The position numbers and the translations under genes were made by a program. A stretch of 64,000 bases of DNA from an uncultured Lachnospiraceae bacterium (GTDB lineage: Bacteria > Bacillota > Clostridia > Lachnospirales > Lachnospiraceae): assembly GCA_910587085.1 (NCBI GenBank), contig CAJUMC010000013.1, positions 3,616-67,615 on the forward strand. The letters are read 5' to 3'. Position 1 is the stretch's first letter; the number at the start of each line of letters is the position of its first letter. A model generated the notes under the pieces. It saw only the letters and a list, made by a program, of their open reading frames with translations. It was not told where the DNA came from and searched no databases. Positions 55,286-63,831 of the stretch are shown piece by piece.

Positions 55286-55320
55286 TTGACATTAGATATA
55301 CTGTGTAGTGCACTGTATAT
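55286..55320 (+). promoter_or_regulatory. PadR control region with palindrome
   Basis: TTGACA (55286-55291) is followed by an interrupted 25-bp palindrome with ATATAC and GTATAT as outer arms (55296-55320) and GTGCAC within, ending just before the AAGGAGG site. A -10 could be TATACT or TATATT; neither has an ideal spacing. PadR proteins bind such ATAC...GTAT palindromes, so self-repression is likely. Confidence 0.55.
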
Positions 55321-55336
55321 TAAGGAGGTACAGTAA

Positions 55337-55669
55337 ATGAATATTGAGGAATGGAAATCACAAATAAAAAGAGGAACGCTTGAATTTTGCATTTTACTTC
55401 TAATCAGACAGCAATCTTCCTATGGATATGAAATTATCAGTATATTAGATAAATATCCGATTATTGCTGCGAAAGAAAATACTATTTATCCTCTGCTCAG
55501 GCGATTGTTAAAAGAAGAATACATTTCTTCCTCCTGGCAAGAAGGAACAGAGGGCTTACCGCCCAGAAAATATTACTCCATTACAGACAAAGGGCAGGAA
55601 TACATCGGCGCAATGTCTGCTGAATGGGAAAACCTGCTTGATGCAATCAAAGAAATAAAAGGAGAATAA
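55337..55669 (+). CDS. PadR-family transcriptional regulator
   Basis: The 110-aa protein (subfamily 2 size) has the winged helix: RGTLEFCILLLIRQQSSYGY, then ENTIYPLLRRLLKEEYISSS and GLPPRKYYSITDKGQ. AAGGAGGT precedes the ATG. Two bp separate it from the DUF1700-like gene; such pairs are common in Firmicutes and respond to membrane or antimicrobial stress in characterised cases. Confidence 0.92.
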   Translation: MNIEEWKSQIKRGTLEFCILLLIRQQSSYGYEIISILDKYPIIAAKENTIYPLLRRLLKEEYISSSWQEGTEGLPPRKYYSITDKGQEYIGAMSAEWENLLDAIKEIKGE

Positions 55670-55671
55670 TC

Positions 55672-56253
55672 ATGGAAAAAGTGTTAGATGAATATCTTGA
55701 AAAAATGGAAAAATACCTGAAACCCATTCCCGTTTCAGAACGGGTTGACATTATCAATGAAATCAAAAGTGAAATGCAGGAATTGCAATGCAACGGAGTT
55801 CCTGCGGAAACGATAATCGAAAGACTGGGAAATCCAAAAGACTTAGCAAAAGCGTACCTTGGAGATTTGCTCTCCAAAGAAAGCAGATTCCGTTGGAATA
55901 GATTTCTGACGGTCTGCGCTTTTTACAGCTTAGTAGGATTTTCAGGAATGTTCGTTATTCCATGTTTAGGTATTATAGCCCCTGCCTTTATTGTTCTGGG
56001 GATTGGTGCTCCTGTCTTAGGTGCCGTAAAAATGATTGACTATATATTCAATCTTAATATTCCTTATATGGAAAACATCGGGATATCCCTTGGAGAAATG
56101 GTTACGTTTAACCCTGTCACAGAATTTATTATTTCATTAATTGTTGGTGTACTTATTTGTTTGGCGGGGCGTATTGCATGGAAATTGCTGGTGCTTTATT
56201 GCAGAAAAATAAGTAAAACTGCAGGTCGATTATCTTATGAGGAAAGAGAGTAG
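55672..56253 (+). CDS. HAAS/DUF1700-like membrane protein
   Basis: The 193-aa protein begins with a helical HAAS-type domain (LDEYLEKMEKYLKPIPVSER, ETIIERLGNPKDLAKAYLGD) and continues with three or four hydrophobic helices and a basic tail. The family accompanies PadR regulators. It overlaps no other gene and lies 2 bp after padR. Its function is unknown; it may sense membrane state. Confidence 0.82.
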   Translation: MEKVLDEYLEKMEKYLKPIPVSERVDIINEIKSEMQELQCNGVPAETIIERLGNPKDLAKAYLGDLLSKESRFRWNRFLTVCAFYSLVGFSGMFVIPCLGIIAPAFIVLGIGAPVLGAVKMIDYIFNLNIPYMENIGISLGEMVTFNPVTEFIISLIVGVLICLAGRIAWKLLVLYCRKISKTAGRLSYEERE

Positions 56254-56316
56254 TATCTTATTTGATTCCTGCCTTCCGGCATTACCAGCATTATCAGTCT
56301 TGATAAAACGGATTGG

Positions 56317-56370
56317 TTCGGTGCTGTTAATAATTCGGTGCCGTTAAATAAATTTGGTGCTGTTAATAAT
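56317..56370. repeat. Three short tandem repeats (17-19 bp)
   Basis: TTCGGTGCTGTTAATAA (56317), TTCGGTGCCGTTAAATAAA (56334) and TTTGGTGCTGTTAATAAT (56353) follow one another directly between the DUF1700-like gene and the ABC ATPase terminator. Too short to code; perhaps slippage products. Confidence 0.75.
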
Positions 56371-56389
56371 TTTTTTCTCTGAACAGCAA

Positions 56390-56422
56390 AAAAGGCTGCC
56401 GGAGCAATATACTCCGGCAACC
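56390..56422 (-). terminator. Terminator after the ABC ATPase gene
   Basis: GTTGCCGGAG and CTCCGGCAGC pair around a 7-nt loop and TTTTTT follows on the minus strand. It lies 60 bp after the ugpC stop. Confidence 0.9.
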
Positions 56423-56481
56423 CTCCGTCTGCTTTCTTACCCGCAGCTATGTAACGCTGCCGCACCGCAGGGGGCTTCCGA

Positions 56482-57594
56482 TCAGTGGGTAATGCACTGC
56501 TCGGTCTCCTTGTCGAAGACATGCATCTTCGAAAGGTCAAGCGCAATCTTGATGGTGTCGCCCGGTCTTGCCGTCGTGCGCGGATTTACGCGGGCGGTGA
56601 TGCTGAACTGATCCACGTCGAAATACAGGAATACCTCGGCGCCAAGTAGCTCGTATACCTTTACGGTAGCCTCGATCACGCTCTCCGGGGAATTGCTGAT
56701 AAACATTTCCTCATCCTTGACATCCTCCGGACGGATACCGAGAACAACCGTCTTATCCTCATAATTGCCCTCGATCAGCTTCTTTGCCTTCGCCTCCGGA
56801 ACCCGGATGGAGTGCGAGCCGAACATAAGCATAACGTCATTGCCGTTCTTCACAACCTTGCTGTCGATAAAGTTCATCTGCGGCGATCCCATGAAACCTG
56901 CTACGAAAAGGTTATCCGGTCTGTCGTAGAGGTTCTGAGGCGTATCCACCTGCATGATAACGCCGTCCTTCATAACGACGATTCTCGTACCGAGGGTCAT
57001 GGCCTCCGTCTGGTCATGGGTAACGTAGATAATGGTGGTCTCCAGTCTCTGATGAAGCTTGGAGATCTCAATTCTCATCTGAACACGGAGCTTTGCATCC
57101 AGGTTGGAGAGCGGCTCATCCATCAGGAACACTTTCGGGTTACGCACAATGGCACGTCCCATGGCAACACGCTGTCTCTGACCGCCGGAAAGAGCCTTCG
57201 GCTTACGGTCTAACAGATGCTCGATATCAAGAATCTTGGCAGCCTCATGCACAAGCTTGTCAATCTGATCCTTCGGAGTCTTTCTCAGCTTAAGGCCGAA
57301 TGCCATGTTATCATATACGGACATATGCGGATACAGAGCGTAGTTCTGGAATACCATCGCGATATCTCTGTCCTTCGGCTCAACATCGTTCATGATCTTG
57401 TCCCCGATCCAGAGCTCGCCGCCTGTAATCTCCTCAAGACCCGCAATCATGCGGAGAGTCGTGGACTTTCCGCAGCCGGAAGGGCCTACGAAAATGATGA
57501 ACTCCTTGTCCTCAACCTCCAGATTGAAGTTCTTAACAGCGACAAATCCGTTTGGATAGGTCTTGTTAATATTCTTTAACGATAAACTAGCCAT
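56482..57594 (-). CDS. ugpC: Carbohydrate ABC transporter ATP-binding protein (MsmK/UgpC type)
   Basis: The 370-aa ATPase energises sugar importers and in Gram-positives often serves several. Walker A GPSGCGKST, signature LSGGQRQRVAMGRAI, Walker B FLMDEPLSNLDA and H-loop VTHDQTEAMTL are complete. The C-terminal OB regulatory domain (about 240-370) includes VLGIRPEDV. It stands alone without permease or binding-protein genes, consistent with a shared ATPase. Two TATAAT words (57668 and 57704 regions) precede it, without clear -35 boxes. Confidence 0.92.
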   Translation of the reverse strand: MASLSLKNINKTYPNGFVAVKNFNLEVEDKEFIIFVGPSGCGKSTTLRMIAGLEEITGGELWIGDKIMNDVEPKDRDIAMVFQNYALYPHMSVYDNMAFGLKLRKTPKDQIDKLVHEAAKILDIEHLLDRKPKALSGGQRQRVAMGRAIVRNPKVFLMDEPLSNLDAKLRVQMRIEISKLHQRLETTIIYVTHDQTEAMTLGTRIVVMKDGVIMQVDTPQNLYDRPDNLFVAGFMGSPQMNFIDSKVVKNGNDVMLMFGSHSIRVPEAKAKKLIEGNYEDKTVVLGIRPEDVKDEEMFISNSPESVIEATVKVYELLGAEVFLYFDVDQFSITARVNPRTTARPGDTIKIALDLSKMHVFDKETEQCITH

Positions 57595-57777
57595 TTTTGT
57601 TCCTCCTCAATTTCATTGCACTGTAATTCTTCTCGCTCAAAAGCATATATCTCAGCTGCATAGTTTTATTATACAACAAGCTGCACGGAAAAGCCATAGA
57701 GCAATTATACAAATAACGTTTTTGCATTTTGTCTAAATTGTACATTGCCGTCTTTTCTTCTACATTCCGGCCGGTTT

Positions 57778-58680
57778 TTACGGGATTTTCGCCTGTTCCG
57801 GAGCATCCTGCTGCCGGTACCTAAGAAAGCCCTCCCCCATCACCTCGCGTGCGTCGCTCACAATCACAAAAGCATTCGGGTCCCTTCGGTGCGCAATGTC
57901 AAGTACCCGCACCATCTCTTTTTTCGAAACAACGCAGAAAAGCACCCTTTTTTCCGCGTTGGAGTACATGCCCCTCGCGCTGAACCCGGTAACGCCGCGC
58001 TCAAGCGCCGTCATGATTTCCTCTGCAATTTCCTGATAACGGTCTGAAATAATATATGCCATCTTGGCAAATTTCATGCCTTCCATAATCCCGTCCGACA
58101 CCTTCGCAACGATATAGACGGAGATTATCGCATACATGGCCCGGTTGATGCCGAACACGAAGACGCCCGCAGCCACAATAAAACCGTCCACAATATTGAG
58201 CAGCTTTGGGACAGAAAGATGCTTTTTCTTCTCATGTATCAGCATACATAGAACATCTGTTCCTCCAGTTGTGCTCATTGTTGCCAGCACCAGCCCCATC
58301 CCGGCCCCGCCGATCACCCCGCCGAACACGCAGGCCAGCAGGAGATCATCCTCAAAAATCGGTACGGTCGGCACAAGGAACAGGAACACGGAGAGAAGCG
58401 CCGTTGCAAGCAGCGTCCTTGTTATAAATTTTTTCCCGAACAGCTTCCACGCCGCTATCAGCAGCGGAATATTGCAGAGAAGGTTGGTCGCCCCGAGCGG
58501 AATCTCAAACGGAAGATACTGACCAGACAGATATTTAATTGAAATTCCGAGCCCGGTCACGCCTCCCGTCACCATGCCGGCCGGGTCATACACCCAGTTT
58601 GTCGACAGCGCGATCAGCAGCACGCCGGCAACCAGCGCAACCGAGTTTCTGAATCTGTTTTCCTCCCAGTCCGAAAGCAT
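57778..58680 (-). CDS. YitT-family membrane protein with DUF2179
   Basis: The 300-aa protein has five or six hydrophobic helices (NWVYDPAGMVTGGVTGLGIS, GGVIGGAGMGLVLATMSTTG) and a cytoplasmic C-terminal DUF2179 domain (ARGMYSNAEKRVLFCVVSKK, DPNAFVIVSDAREVMGEGF). Function in the family is unknown. The ATG at 58680 is preceded by GGGAGG. It lies 10 bp after the 58691 gene, so both are translated from one message. Confidence 0.88.
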   Translation of the reverse strand: MLSDWEENRFRNSVALVAGVLLIALSTNWVYDPAGMVTGGVTGLGISIKYLSGQYLPFEIPLGATNLLCNIPLLIAAWKLFGKKFITRTLLATALLSVFLFLVPTVPIFEDDLLLACVFGGVIGGAGMGLVLATMSTTGGTDVLCMLIHEKKKHLSVPKLLNIVDGFIVAAGVFVFGINRAMYAIISVYIVAKVSDGIMEGMKFAKMAYIISDRYQEIAEEIMTALERGVTGFSARGMYSNAEKRVLFCVVSKKEMVRVLDIAHRRDPNAFVIVSDAREVMGEGFLRYRQQDAPEQAKIP

Positions 58681-58690
58681 AGAATCCTCC

Positions 58691-59143
58691 CTATTGTTTC
58701 GTGTAGCCGCCACGGACAAACACGGTCACATTGCCGGAGGCGCGAATTCCGGAGTCGTCCGCGGGCGAAAGATACAAATGATATTTGATAGCGGAATTTC
58801 CGTCGCGGAACAATTCTCCCGTGGTCAGATTGACAAGCCCGTCGGAGCCAGTCACCTCTGCATTGCCGCTGTAGACCATAAGCTCCCCGCCGCCCTTTAC
58901 CGAGATCCGGTCGCCGCGGGAGAGCGTCACACGGGAAAACATCCCTCCTGCGCTGCCGCCGGCAAGCTCGGAAAGGCGCTCATCCAGATAGGATTTTGTG
59001 ATAAGCGGGTCGCCGGCAGACCCCGGAACCGCTCCCGAAGCCCCTTTCGCCATCCCCGCGCCGTAGATTGCTGCCCCGCACACTGCAAGTGCAAGAATCA
59101 GCAAAGCCAGTTTGATCCATCGCTTTATTTCCGTTTTTCTCAT
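58691..59143 (-). CDS. Unknown membrane-anchored protein
   Basis: The 150-aa protein has an N-terminal helix (about 9-30) and an extracytoplasmic domain with a heparan/OB-like beta pattern (GDRISVKGGGELMVYSGNAE, GLVNLTTGELFRDGNSAIKY). The last residues are VFVRGGYTKQ. I know no family name. It overlaps no gene and precedes the YitT gene closely, so they may act together. Confidence 0.7.
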   Translation of the reverse strand: MRKTEIKRWIKLALLILALAVCGAAIYGAGMAKGASGAVPGSAGDPLITKSYLDERLSELAGGSAGGMFSRVTLSRGDRISVKGGGELMVYSGNAEVTGSDGLVNLTTGELFRDGNSAIKYHLYLSPADDSGIRASGNVTVFVRGGYTKQ

Positions 59144-59345
59144 TCTTCCCCGCCGCCTTTTTTTCTATTCTTCTGCTTTTCCTCCCCAAAACATTAGTTC
59201 CTCAGCCGGGCTTTTGCGCCTTACTGCCCGTTTGCCCGCCGTTTTTATTTATCTGTCCGATTCAGTGACTTTTCTGAATGAACAATTTCCTGCCGGCGCT
59301 TTTCTGACTGGATTCTTCCGCTGCCCGTCTTCTCCACATTCCTCT

Positions 59346-60137
59346 CTATTTTCCCGACAGCTGCATACGCGCCCGGTCGCGATCCAGACGGTATCCGCCG
59401 TTTTCCCGGCTTCCGGCCAGCAGCGCTGCAGAGCAGTCCTGAAGCTGAAGCAGGGCCAATGTTTCCGCATAGTATGCAGGAAGCGTCCCCTCCGGCTCTG
59501 CTCCTTCCCCGAAGCGGCCGGTCAGCCTTCCCAGAGCCTTCCGTGAGACGGCGCCGCTCTCAAAAAAATCCACCGCTTCGGAACTGAACACCCAATATTC
59601 GCCGCCGGATGCAAACCAGCGGCCCGCCTGCTCTTCGGTCAGCGCCGAGGCGCTCCCGAACGAACATAAAAAGTCCTCTCCCCATTTGCCTGCCAGCAGC
59701 TCTGCTGCCTCGCCGCCGCCCATATAGTCTGTCAGCACGCTCAGACGGCACAGCTGCGGCATGGCAGGATACCGCACCGACAGACGGCGGTACTGCTCCT
59801 CTGAAAATTCCAGGCGGGTATCGGACGGCGCCGTATACAGCCCCAGCTTTCCCCGCGCGGCATCCAGCACGCCGACAACGGCAAACGGTTTTTCCGCATC
59901 CACAAAATACAGGAATGTCCACCTTCTGGCCGGCTCCTGCGGAACTTTGCCCGCTTTGTTTTCCTCCGTCCAGTCCGTTTCTTCCTCTCCGCCCCGGTAA
60001 TCACGAAGGAACGCATCGACCTCCCCGGGCACCGCAAAGAAGCTCTGTGCAGCCAGGTAGCCTGCAAAAAATGCTGCGCTCACAAGGCACAGTCCCAAAA
60101 TAAAAAAAACTCCCGTCAAAGCCGCTCTCCGCTTCAT
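59346..60137 (-). CDS. Unknown membrane-anchored protein
   Basis: The 263-aa protein has an N-terminal membrane helix (about 5-30) and a soluble domain (ARRWTFLYFVDAEKPFAVVG, SDTRLEFSEEQYRRLS, GGGEYWVFSSEAVDFF). No family is recognised. GGAGG lies before the ATG at 60137; the much longer open frame upstream crosses its own promoter and is rejected. It has a strong promoter at 60183-60211. Confidence 0.7.
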   Translation of the reverse strand: MKRRAALTGVFFILGLCLVSAAFFAGYLAAQSFFAVPGEVDAFLRDYRGGEEETDWTEENKAGKVPQEPARRWTFLYFVDAEKPFAVVGVLDAARGKLGLYTAPSDTRLEFSEEQYRRLSVRYPAMPQLCRLSVLTDYMGGGEAAELLAGKWGEDFLCSFGSASALTEEQAGRWFASGGEYWVFSSEAVDFFESGAVSRKALGRLTGRFGEGAEPEGTLPAYYAETLALLQLQDCSAALLAGSRENGGYRLDRDRARMQLSGK

Positions 60138-60182
60138 GCCGCACCTCCGTTCCAAGCCTCTGAAGCTTTTTTCTGTCAGTTT

Positions 60183-60211
60183 AGTATACGTTGCCGTTTT
60201 TCCGATGTCAA
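60183..60211 (-). promoter_or_regulatory. Promoter of the 59346-60137 gene
   Basis: TTGACA (60206-60211) and TATACT (60183-60188) are 17 bp apart on the minus strand, a near-perfect promoter. Its -35 box is 2 bp from that of the divergent fabG-like promoter. Confidence 0.8.
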
Positions 60212-60213
60212 GC

Positions 60214-60242
60214 TTGCAGAAATGGAATTTCCGGGATATAAT
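60214..60242 (+). promoter_or_regulatory. Promoter of the fabG-like gene
   Basis: TTGCAG (60214-60219) and a perfect TATAAT (60237-60242) are 17 bp apart. It is back-to-back with the minus-strand promoter ending at 60211. Confidence 0.82.
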
Positions 60243-60335
60243 ACCGGTAATTTGAGAAAACTGCTTCAATGTAATTTTTTAACAAATATTAGCACATTCC
60301 CCCAATTTCTGTATTATGTCACAAGGAGAAACACT

Positions 60336-61070
60336 ATGAAACCAGCAACCATACTGATCACCGGCGCTTCCCGCGGCATCGGCCGCGCGGCTGCGCTCCG
60401 GTTTGCACGCGAGGGCTACCACGTCGCCGCCACGGCCCGGACCGACGAGGAAGGTCTGCTCCGCCTGAGCGATGACATCTCGGCCATGCACGGTTCCTGC
60501 CGCACCTTCCTTGCCGATGCCGCTTCATACTCCGATATGGAGTCCGTAATCGGGGCGCTTCTGCAGCAGTGGGGGCATATTGATATTCTTGTAAACAATG
60601 CGGGGATTGCCTCCCTCGGCCTGTTCACCGACATGAATCCCTCCGACTATGAGCAGCTGATCTCCGTGAACCTGCTCTCCGTCCTGCACTGCTGCCGCCT
60701 GACGGTTCCTTCGATGGTGGAGCAGAAAAGCGGGCGCATCATTAATATCTCCTCTGTATGGGGCATCGCCGGCGCCTCATGCGAGGCCGTCTACTCCGCT
60801 TCCAAAAGCGGGGTGAACGGCTTTACCCGCGCGCTCGCCAAGGAGCTGGCGCCCAGCGGCATTGCAGTCAACGCGCTCGCCTGCGGTGTTATCGACACGC
60901 AGATGAACCGCGCCCATCTTTCCGGGGATGAGCTCGAAGAGCTTGCGGAACAGATCCCCGCGGGGCGGCTTGCGTCAGCGGAGGAAACCGCTGACGCGAT
61001 GTGGCAGCTTTCCCGCTGCCCCGTCTACCTGACCGGGCAGATTATCGCGTTTGACGGCGGCTTCCTGTAA
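60336..61070 (+). CDS. SDR-family reductase (FabG-like)
   Basis: The 244-aa enzyme is a short-chain dehydrogenase: TGASRGIG (9-16) cofactor motif, NNAG (87-90), and the catalytic Ser140, Tyr153 and Lys157 (YSASK). The closest group is 3-oxoacyl-ACP reductase, but no fatty-acid genes are near, so the substrate is open. The ATG at 60336 follows AAGGAG; the longer frame contains the promoter. Confidence 0.88.
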   Translation: MKPATILITGASRGIGRAAALRFAREGYHVAATARTDEEGLLRLSDDISAMHGSCRTFLADAASYSDMESVIGALLQQWGHIDILVNNAGIASLGLFTDMNPSDYEQLISVNLLSVLHCCRLTVPSMVEQKSGRIINISSVWGIAGASCEAVYSASKSGVNGFTRALAKELAPSGIAVNALACGVIDTQMNRAHLSGDELEELAEQIPAGRLASAEETADAMWQLSRCPVYLTGQIIAFDGGFL

Positions 61071-61225
61071 CCGGAGCGTCCGAAGCGCGGTTCCGCTCCC
61101 GCTCTGTACGCTCGTTTCTGCTTCAACGCACTCTTTTCCATATCCGGTTTACCGCATCCCGTTTTGTGCATCCAGGCAATATCCAGACAGCATGCATACA
61201 GCATTGATACGATAACATATCAACA

Positions 61226-61349
61226 TCATGTCAATCAGCAGAAGAACAGCTTCGGAACAACTTCATGCCAAAAAGCAAAAGAGCAGTTTCCGAACAACTT
61301 CATGCCAATCAGCAGAAGGGCAGCTTCGGAACGGCCTCAAAGCAGCTTC
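61226..61349. repeat. Three 37-bp tandem repeats abutting the corA-like stop codon
   Basis: Units 61226-61262, 61263-61299 and 61300-61336 are exactly 37 bp each, with the pattern TCATGCCAATCAGCAGAAG then GCAGCTTCGGAACAAC. A fourth, partial unit begins with the TCA that is the corA-like stop codon (61337). The array therefore starts from the end of the gene. Confidence 0.88.
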
Positions 61350-62284
61350 TTCTTTTTAAGCACTATAAGCACAAGCACGCAGATCGAAAGTGTAATGCCG
61401 GCAATAATGGCAAATCCGAACCTCGTTCCCGAAAACGGCACGCCCCCGCTGTTCACATTCATCCCGTAAAAACCCGAGATTACGGTCGGGATAGCCATGA
61501 TAATCGTGATTGTTGCCAGGTATCTCATCACGTTGTTCAGCCGGTTGTCAATAATGGAGGACAGCAGTTCCCGGGTGCCGTTGATAATGTCACGGTAAAT
61601 TGTGGTCATCTCAATCGCCTGTTTGTTTTCGACAATTACGTCGTCGAGCAGCTCCTGATCGTCCGGATACTGCTCCAGCCTTTTATAGCGCGTCAGGCGG
61701 TCAAGCACCACACCGTTGGCGCGCAGAGAGGTTGCAAAGTATACGAGTGTCGATTCGAGCTCGTGAAGTTCAATAAGATCAACGTCCTCGGTGTCGCCCT
61801 CCACCTTGCTTTCGATCTCCGTGCGCTTTTTGTCGATAATGCGCAGATTTCCCTGGTAAAGCGCTGCAATCCGAAACAGAATCTGATATACAAAACGCAT
61901 TTTCTTTTTCGTGCTGAATTCCTTCGCCCGCCCGCTGCAGAAAAACTGCAGGATCGGTGTTTCCTTATTGCATACCGTAATGATATGCTGCTGAGTCAGA
62001 AGAATACCGAGCGGAATCGTCGTGTAAACCTCCTTTTCGTGATGCAGCTCCGTAGTAGGAATATCCACAAGGATCAGCGTGTATCCCTCCTCCAGCTCAA
62101 TACGCGCGCTCTCCTCCTCATCGAGGGCCGCCATAATATCCGCCTTGTCAATCTCGACGCCGACTGCCTCGGAAACACGCGCGCTCTCCTCCGCGGTGGG
62201 CCTGACCATTCGAATCCAGCAGCCGGGCCTGAATTCCATTTCCTCATGAAGCACGTTATTTTCCGTCATATAGATTTTGTACAT
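61337..62284 (-). CDS. CorA-family divalent cation transporter
   Basis: The 315-aa protein has a long cytoplasmic N-terminal domain with the helical stalk, and two C-terminal helices; the YGMNV motif at about residue 275 is the selectivity filter between them. The Lys-rich end KKKKLL is typical. The ATG at 62284 is behind AGGAGG; a TTG three bases upstream is too close. It may carry magnesium, cobalt or nickel. The end is merged with a tandem repeat. Confidence 0.92.
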   Translation of the reverse strand: MYKIYMTENNVLHEEMEFRPGCWIRMVRPTAEESARVSEAVGVEIDKADIMAALDEEESARIELEEGYTLILVDIPTTELHHEKEVYTTIPLGILLTQQHIITVCNKETPILQFFCSGRAKEFSTKKKMRFVYQILFRIAALYQGNLRIIDKKRTEIESKVEGDTEDVDLIELHELESTLVYFATSLRANGVVLDRLTRYKRLEQYPDDQELLDDVIVENKQAIEMTTIYRDIINGTRELLSSIIDNRLNNVMRYLATITIIMAIPTVISGFYGMNVNSGGVPFSGTRFGFAIIAGITLSICVLVLIVLKKKKLL

Positions 62285-62540
62285 GGCCAAACCTCCTTTT
62301 CCCGGTAATATTGTTATAAGATATTCTAAAGCGGGAAGAACCGTTTCCGATAGCCCTGGGCAACTCCTGCTCTGTTCGCCGATCAGGAAGCTGAAAACAT
62401 TTCAATCTGCCAGGCATGCACAGCATTTGTCATACCGTATTTGCTGTGAAAGCAATCCGCCATTCCGTCTGACGCAAGCCGGCGCCGGCATAATATCTTT
62501 CAACATTATACCATGTTTCCAAAACCGTGACAACGGAAGA
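62285..62540. other. Intergenic region upstream of the CorA gene
   Basis: About 255 bp contains no gene. Along with the terminator at 62541-62577 it separates corA-like and rpsR. A TATAAT-like AATATTG near 62310 is unassigned. Confidence 0.4.
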
Positions 62541-62577
62541 AAAAATCCCTGCCGCTCTCCGGAACGGCAGGGATTTT
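62541..62577 (-). terminator. Terminator after rpsR
   Basis: AAATCCCTGCCG and CGGCAGGGATTT pair around a 10-nt loop, with TTTTTT after the stem on the minus strand. It ends the rpsF-ssb-rpsR operon. Confidence 0.9.
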
Positions 62578-62617
62578 ATATTTATTTTTCTCTTGGCCGT
62601 GAAACTGCACAGCGCTT

Positions 62618-62893
62618 TTACTCAAGCGTGTACGGCATCAGTGCAACGTGGCGCGCGCGCTTGATCGCAACGGTCAGCGCTCTCTGGTGCTTTGCGCAGC
62701 TGCCGGTGATTCTTCTCGGGAGAATCTTTCCTCTCTCGGAAACATATCTCTTGAGCTTGTTCACGTCCTTATAATCGATACCTGCGTTGGTTTTGTCAGC
62801 GCAGAATACACAAACCTTCTTCCTTCTGCGGGTCACTCTTCTCTTCATGGAAGAATCGCCCTTGTCGGCGCCTTTTTCCTTGTTGAACGGCAT
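62618..62893 (-). CDS. rpsR: 30S ribosomal protein S18
   Basis: S18 (91 aa) forms a platform heterodimer with S6. KLKRYVSERGKILPRRITGS and CAKHQRALTVAIKRARHVAL are conserved. CVFCADK plus CAKH make it the zinc-binding C+ form. The N-terminus (MPFNKEKGADKGDSSMKRRV) is longer than usual. AAGGAGG precedes the first ATG. It is last in rpsF-ssb-rpsR. Confidence 0.96.
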   Translation of the reverse strand: MPFNKEKGADKGDSSMKRRVTRRRKKVCVFCADKTNAGIDYKDVNKLKRYVSERGKILPRRITGSCAKHQRALTVAIKRARHVALMPYTLE

Positions 62894-62966
62894 TTCTATT
62901 TCCTCCTTATCCGATTTTCCAAATTCCGAAAATTCATCTTCTCAGCTCTGACGGCCGTGCACTCTC

Positions 62967-63416
62967 CTAGTTAAAAGGAAGCTCCTCATCAATGCCCTCC
63001 GGCACATTCATGAAGCCGTCGTTTGCCGCTGCACCAGGACTCGGTCTTGACGCCGGCTGATACGCGTTTCCGCCCTCGCCTGAAGATGCTGCTGCATTCT
63101 TGCTCTCAGCGAACTCAAGCTCATCCACCATAATCTGCACGCTGTAAACCTTCTGACCCTCACGGTTTGTATAGTTGTCGTTCTGCACACGGCCGACCAC
63201 AACCATTTTTGTACCCTGCTTCAAATAGCGCTCCACAAATTCAGCCTGCTTGCCGAATGCGGTACAATTGAAGAAGTCAGCGTCCGGTTCACCCTCGCGC
63301 TTGAATCTGCGGTCCACGGCAATTGAAAATCTCGCAACTGCGGTGGCGCTTGCTCCCTGAGAATATCTTACTTCCGGGTCTCTCGTCAGTCTTCCGACTA
63401 AAATGACTTTGTTCAT
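62967..63416 (-). CDS. ssb: Single-stranded DNA-binding protein
   Basis: SSB (149 aa) binds ssDNA as a tetramer and recruits repair proteins by its C-terminus. The OB-fold starts MNKVILVGRLTRDPEVRYSQ, with VVGRVQNDNYTNREGQKVYS; a Gly/Pro/Ala linker follows, and the tip IDEELPFN ends in the conserved acidic-Pro-Phe form. It lies 19 bp after rpsF. Confidence 0.96.
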   Translation of the reverse strand: MNKVILVGRLTRDPEVRYSQGASATAVARFSIAVDRRFKREGEPDADFFNCTAFGKQAEFVERYLKQGTKMVVVGRVQNDNYTNREGQKVYSVQIMVDELEFAESKNAAASSGEGGNAYQPASRPSPGAAANDGFMNVPEGIDEELPFN

Positions 63417-63435
63417 AAAGGAATTACCTCCTTAA

Positions 63436-63726
63436 TTACTCAGCGTCCCGTCGAATGCACAAAAATCTGATGACATTGTCCATGATTCGAACTCTCTGCT
63501 CGATCTCATTCGGCGTTGTAGCATCAGCATCGAACTGGATGAAATAGTAATATCCTTCTTTCATCTTCTGGATTTCGTAAGCCAGTCTCTTTCTGCCGCA
63601 GTCTTCCACGTTCGTGATCGTGCCGCCGAATCTCGTAACAAGATCCTTTGCCTGCTCCACAACTGCCGCTCTGGCTTCATCCTCGATCTTTGCACTTACA
63701 ACTAAGGCTAATTCATACTGATTCAT
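63436..63726 (-). CDS. rpsF: 30S ribosomal protein S6
   Basis: S6 (96 aa) binds S18 in the 30S platform. MNQYELALVVSAKIEDEARA, then GRKRLAYEIQKMKEGYYYFI and RVRIMDNVIRFLCIRRDAE fit. The ATG at 63726 follows AAGGAGG; the longer frame covers the promoter. In Firmicutes the S6-S18 complex can bind the rpsF leader; I did not identify that motif. Confidence 0.96.
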   Translation of the reverse strand: MNQYELALVVSAKIEDEARAAVVEQAKDLVTRFGGTITNVEDCGRKRLAYEIQKMKEGYYYFIQFDADATTPNEIEQRVRIMDNVIRFLCIRRDAE

Positions 63727-63802
63727 AGTTGTCTGCACCTCCTTCTGGTCTCTGGCCCCCGAATCGATCGGGAGCAAGGAAAATAATGTCTCACGAGGAC
63801 TC

Positions 63803-63831
63803 AGTTTAACACAGGTTGTCATAAAATGCAA
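63803..63831 (-). promoter_or_regulatory. Promoter of rpsF-ssb-rpsR
   Basis: TTGCAT (63826-63831) and TAAACT (63803-63808) are 17 bp apart on the minus strand. The start codon is about 77 bp downstream. The remaining 169 bp to the right edge hold no feature I can support. Confidence 0.68.

Noticed and set aside
55047..55289. Plus-strand 80-codon frame before padR
   Set aside because: It overlaps the PadR control region, has no ribosome-binding site and no coding bias.
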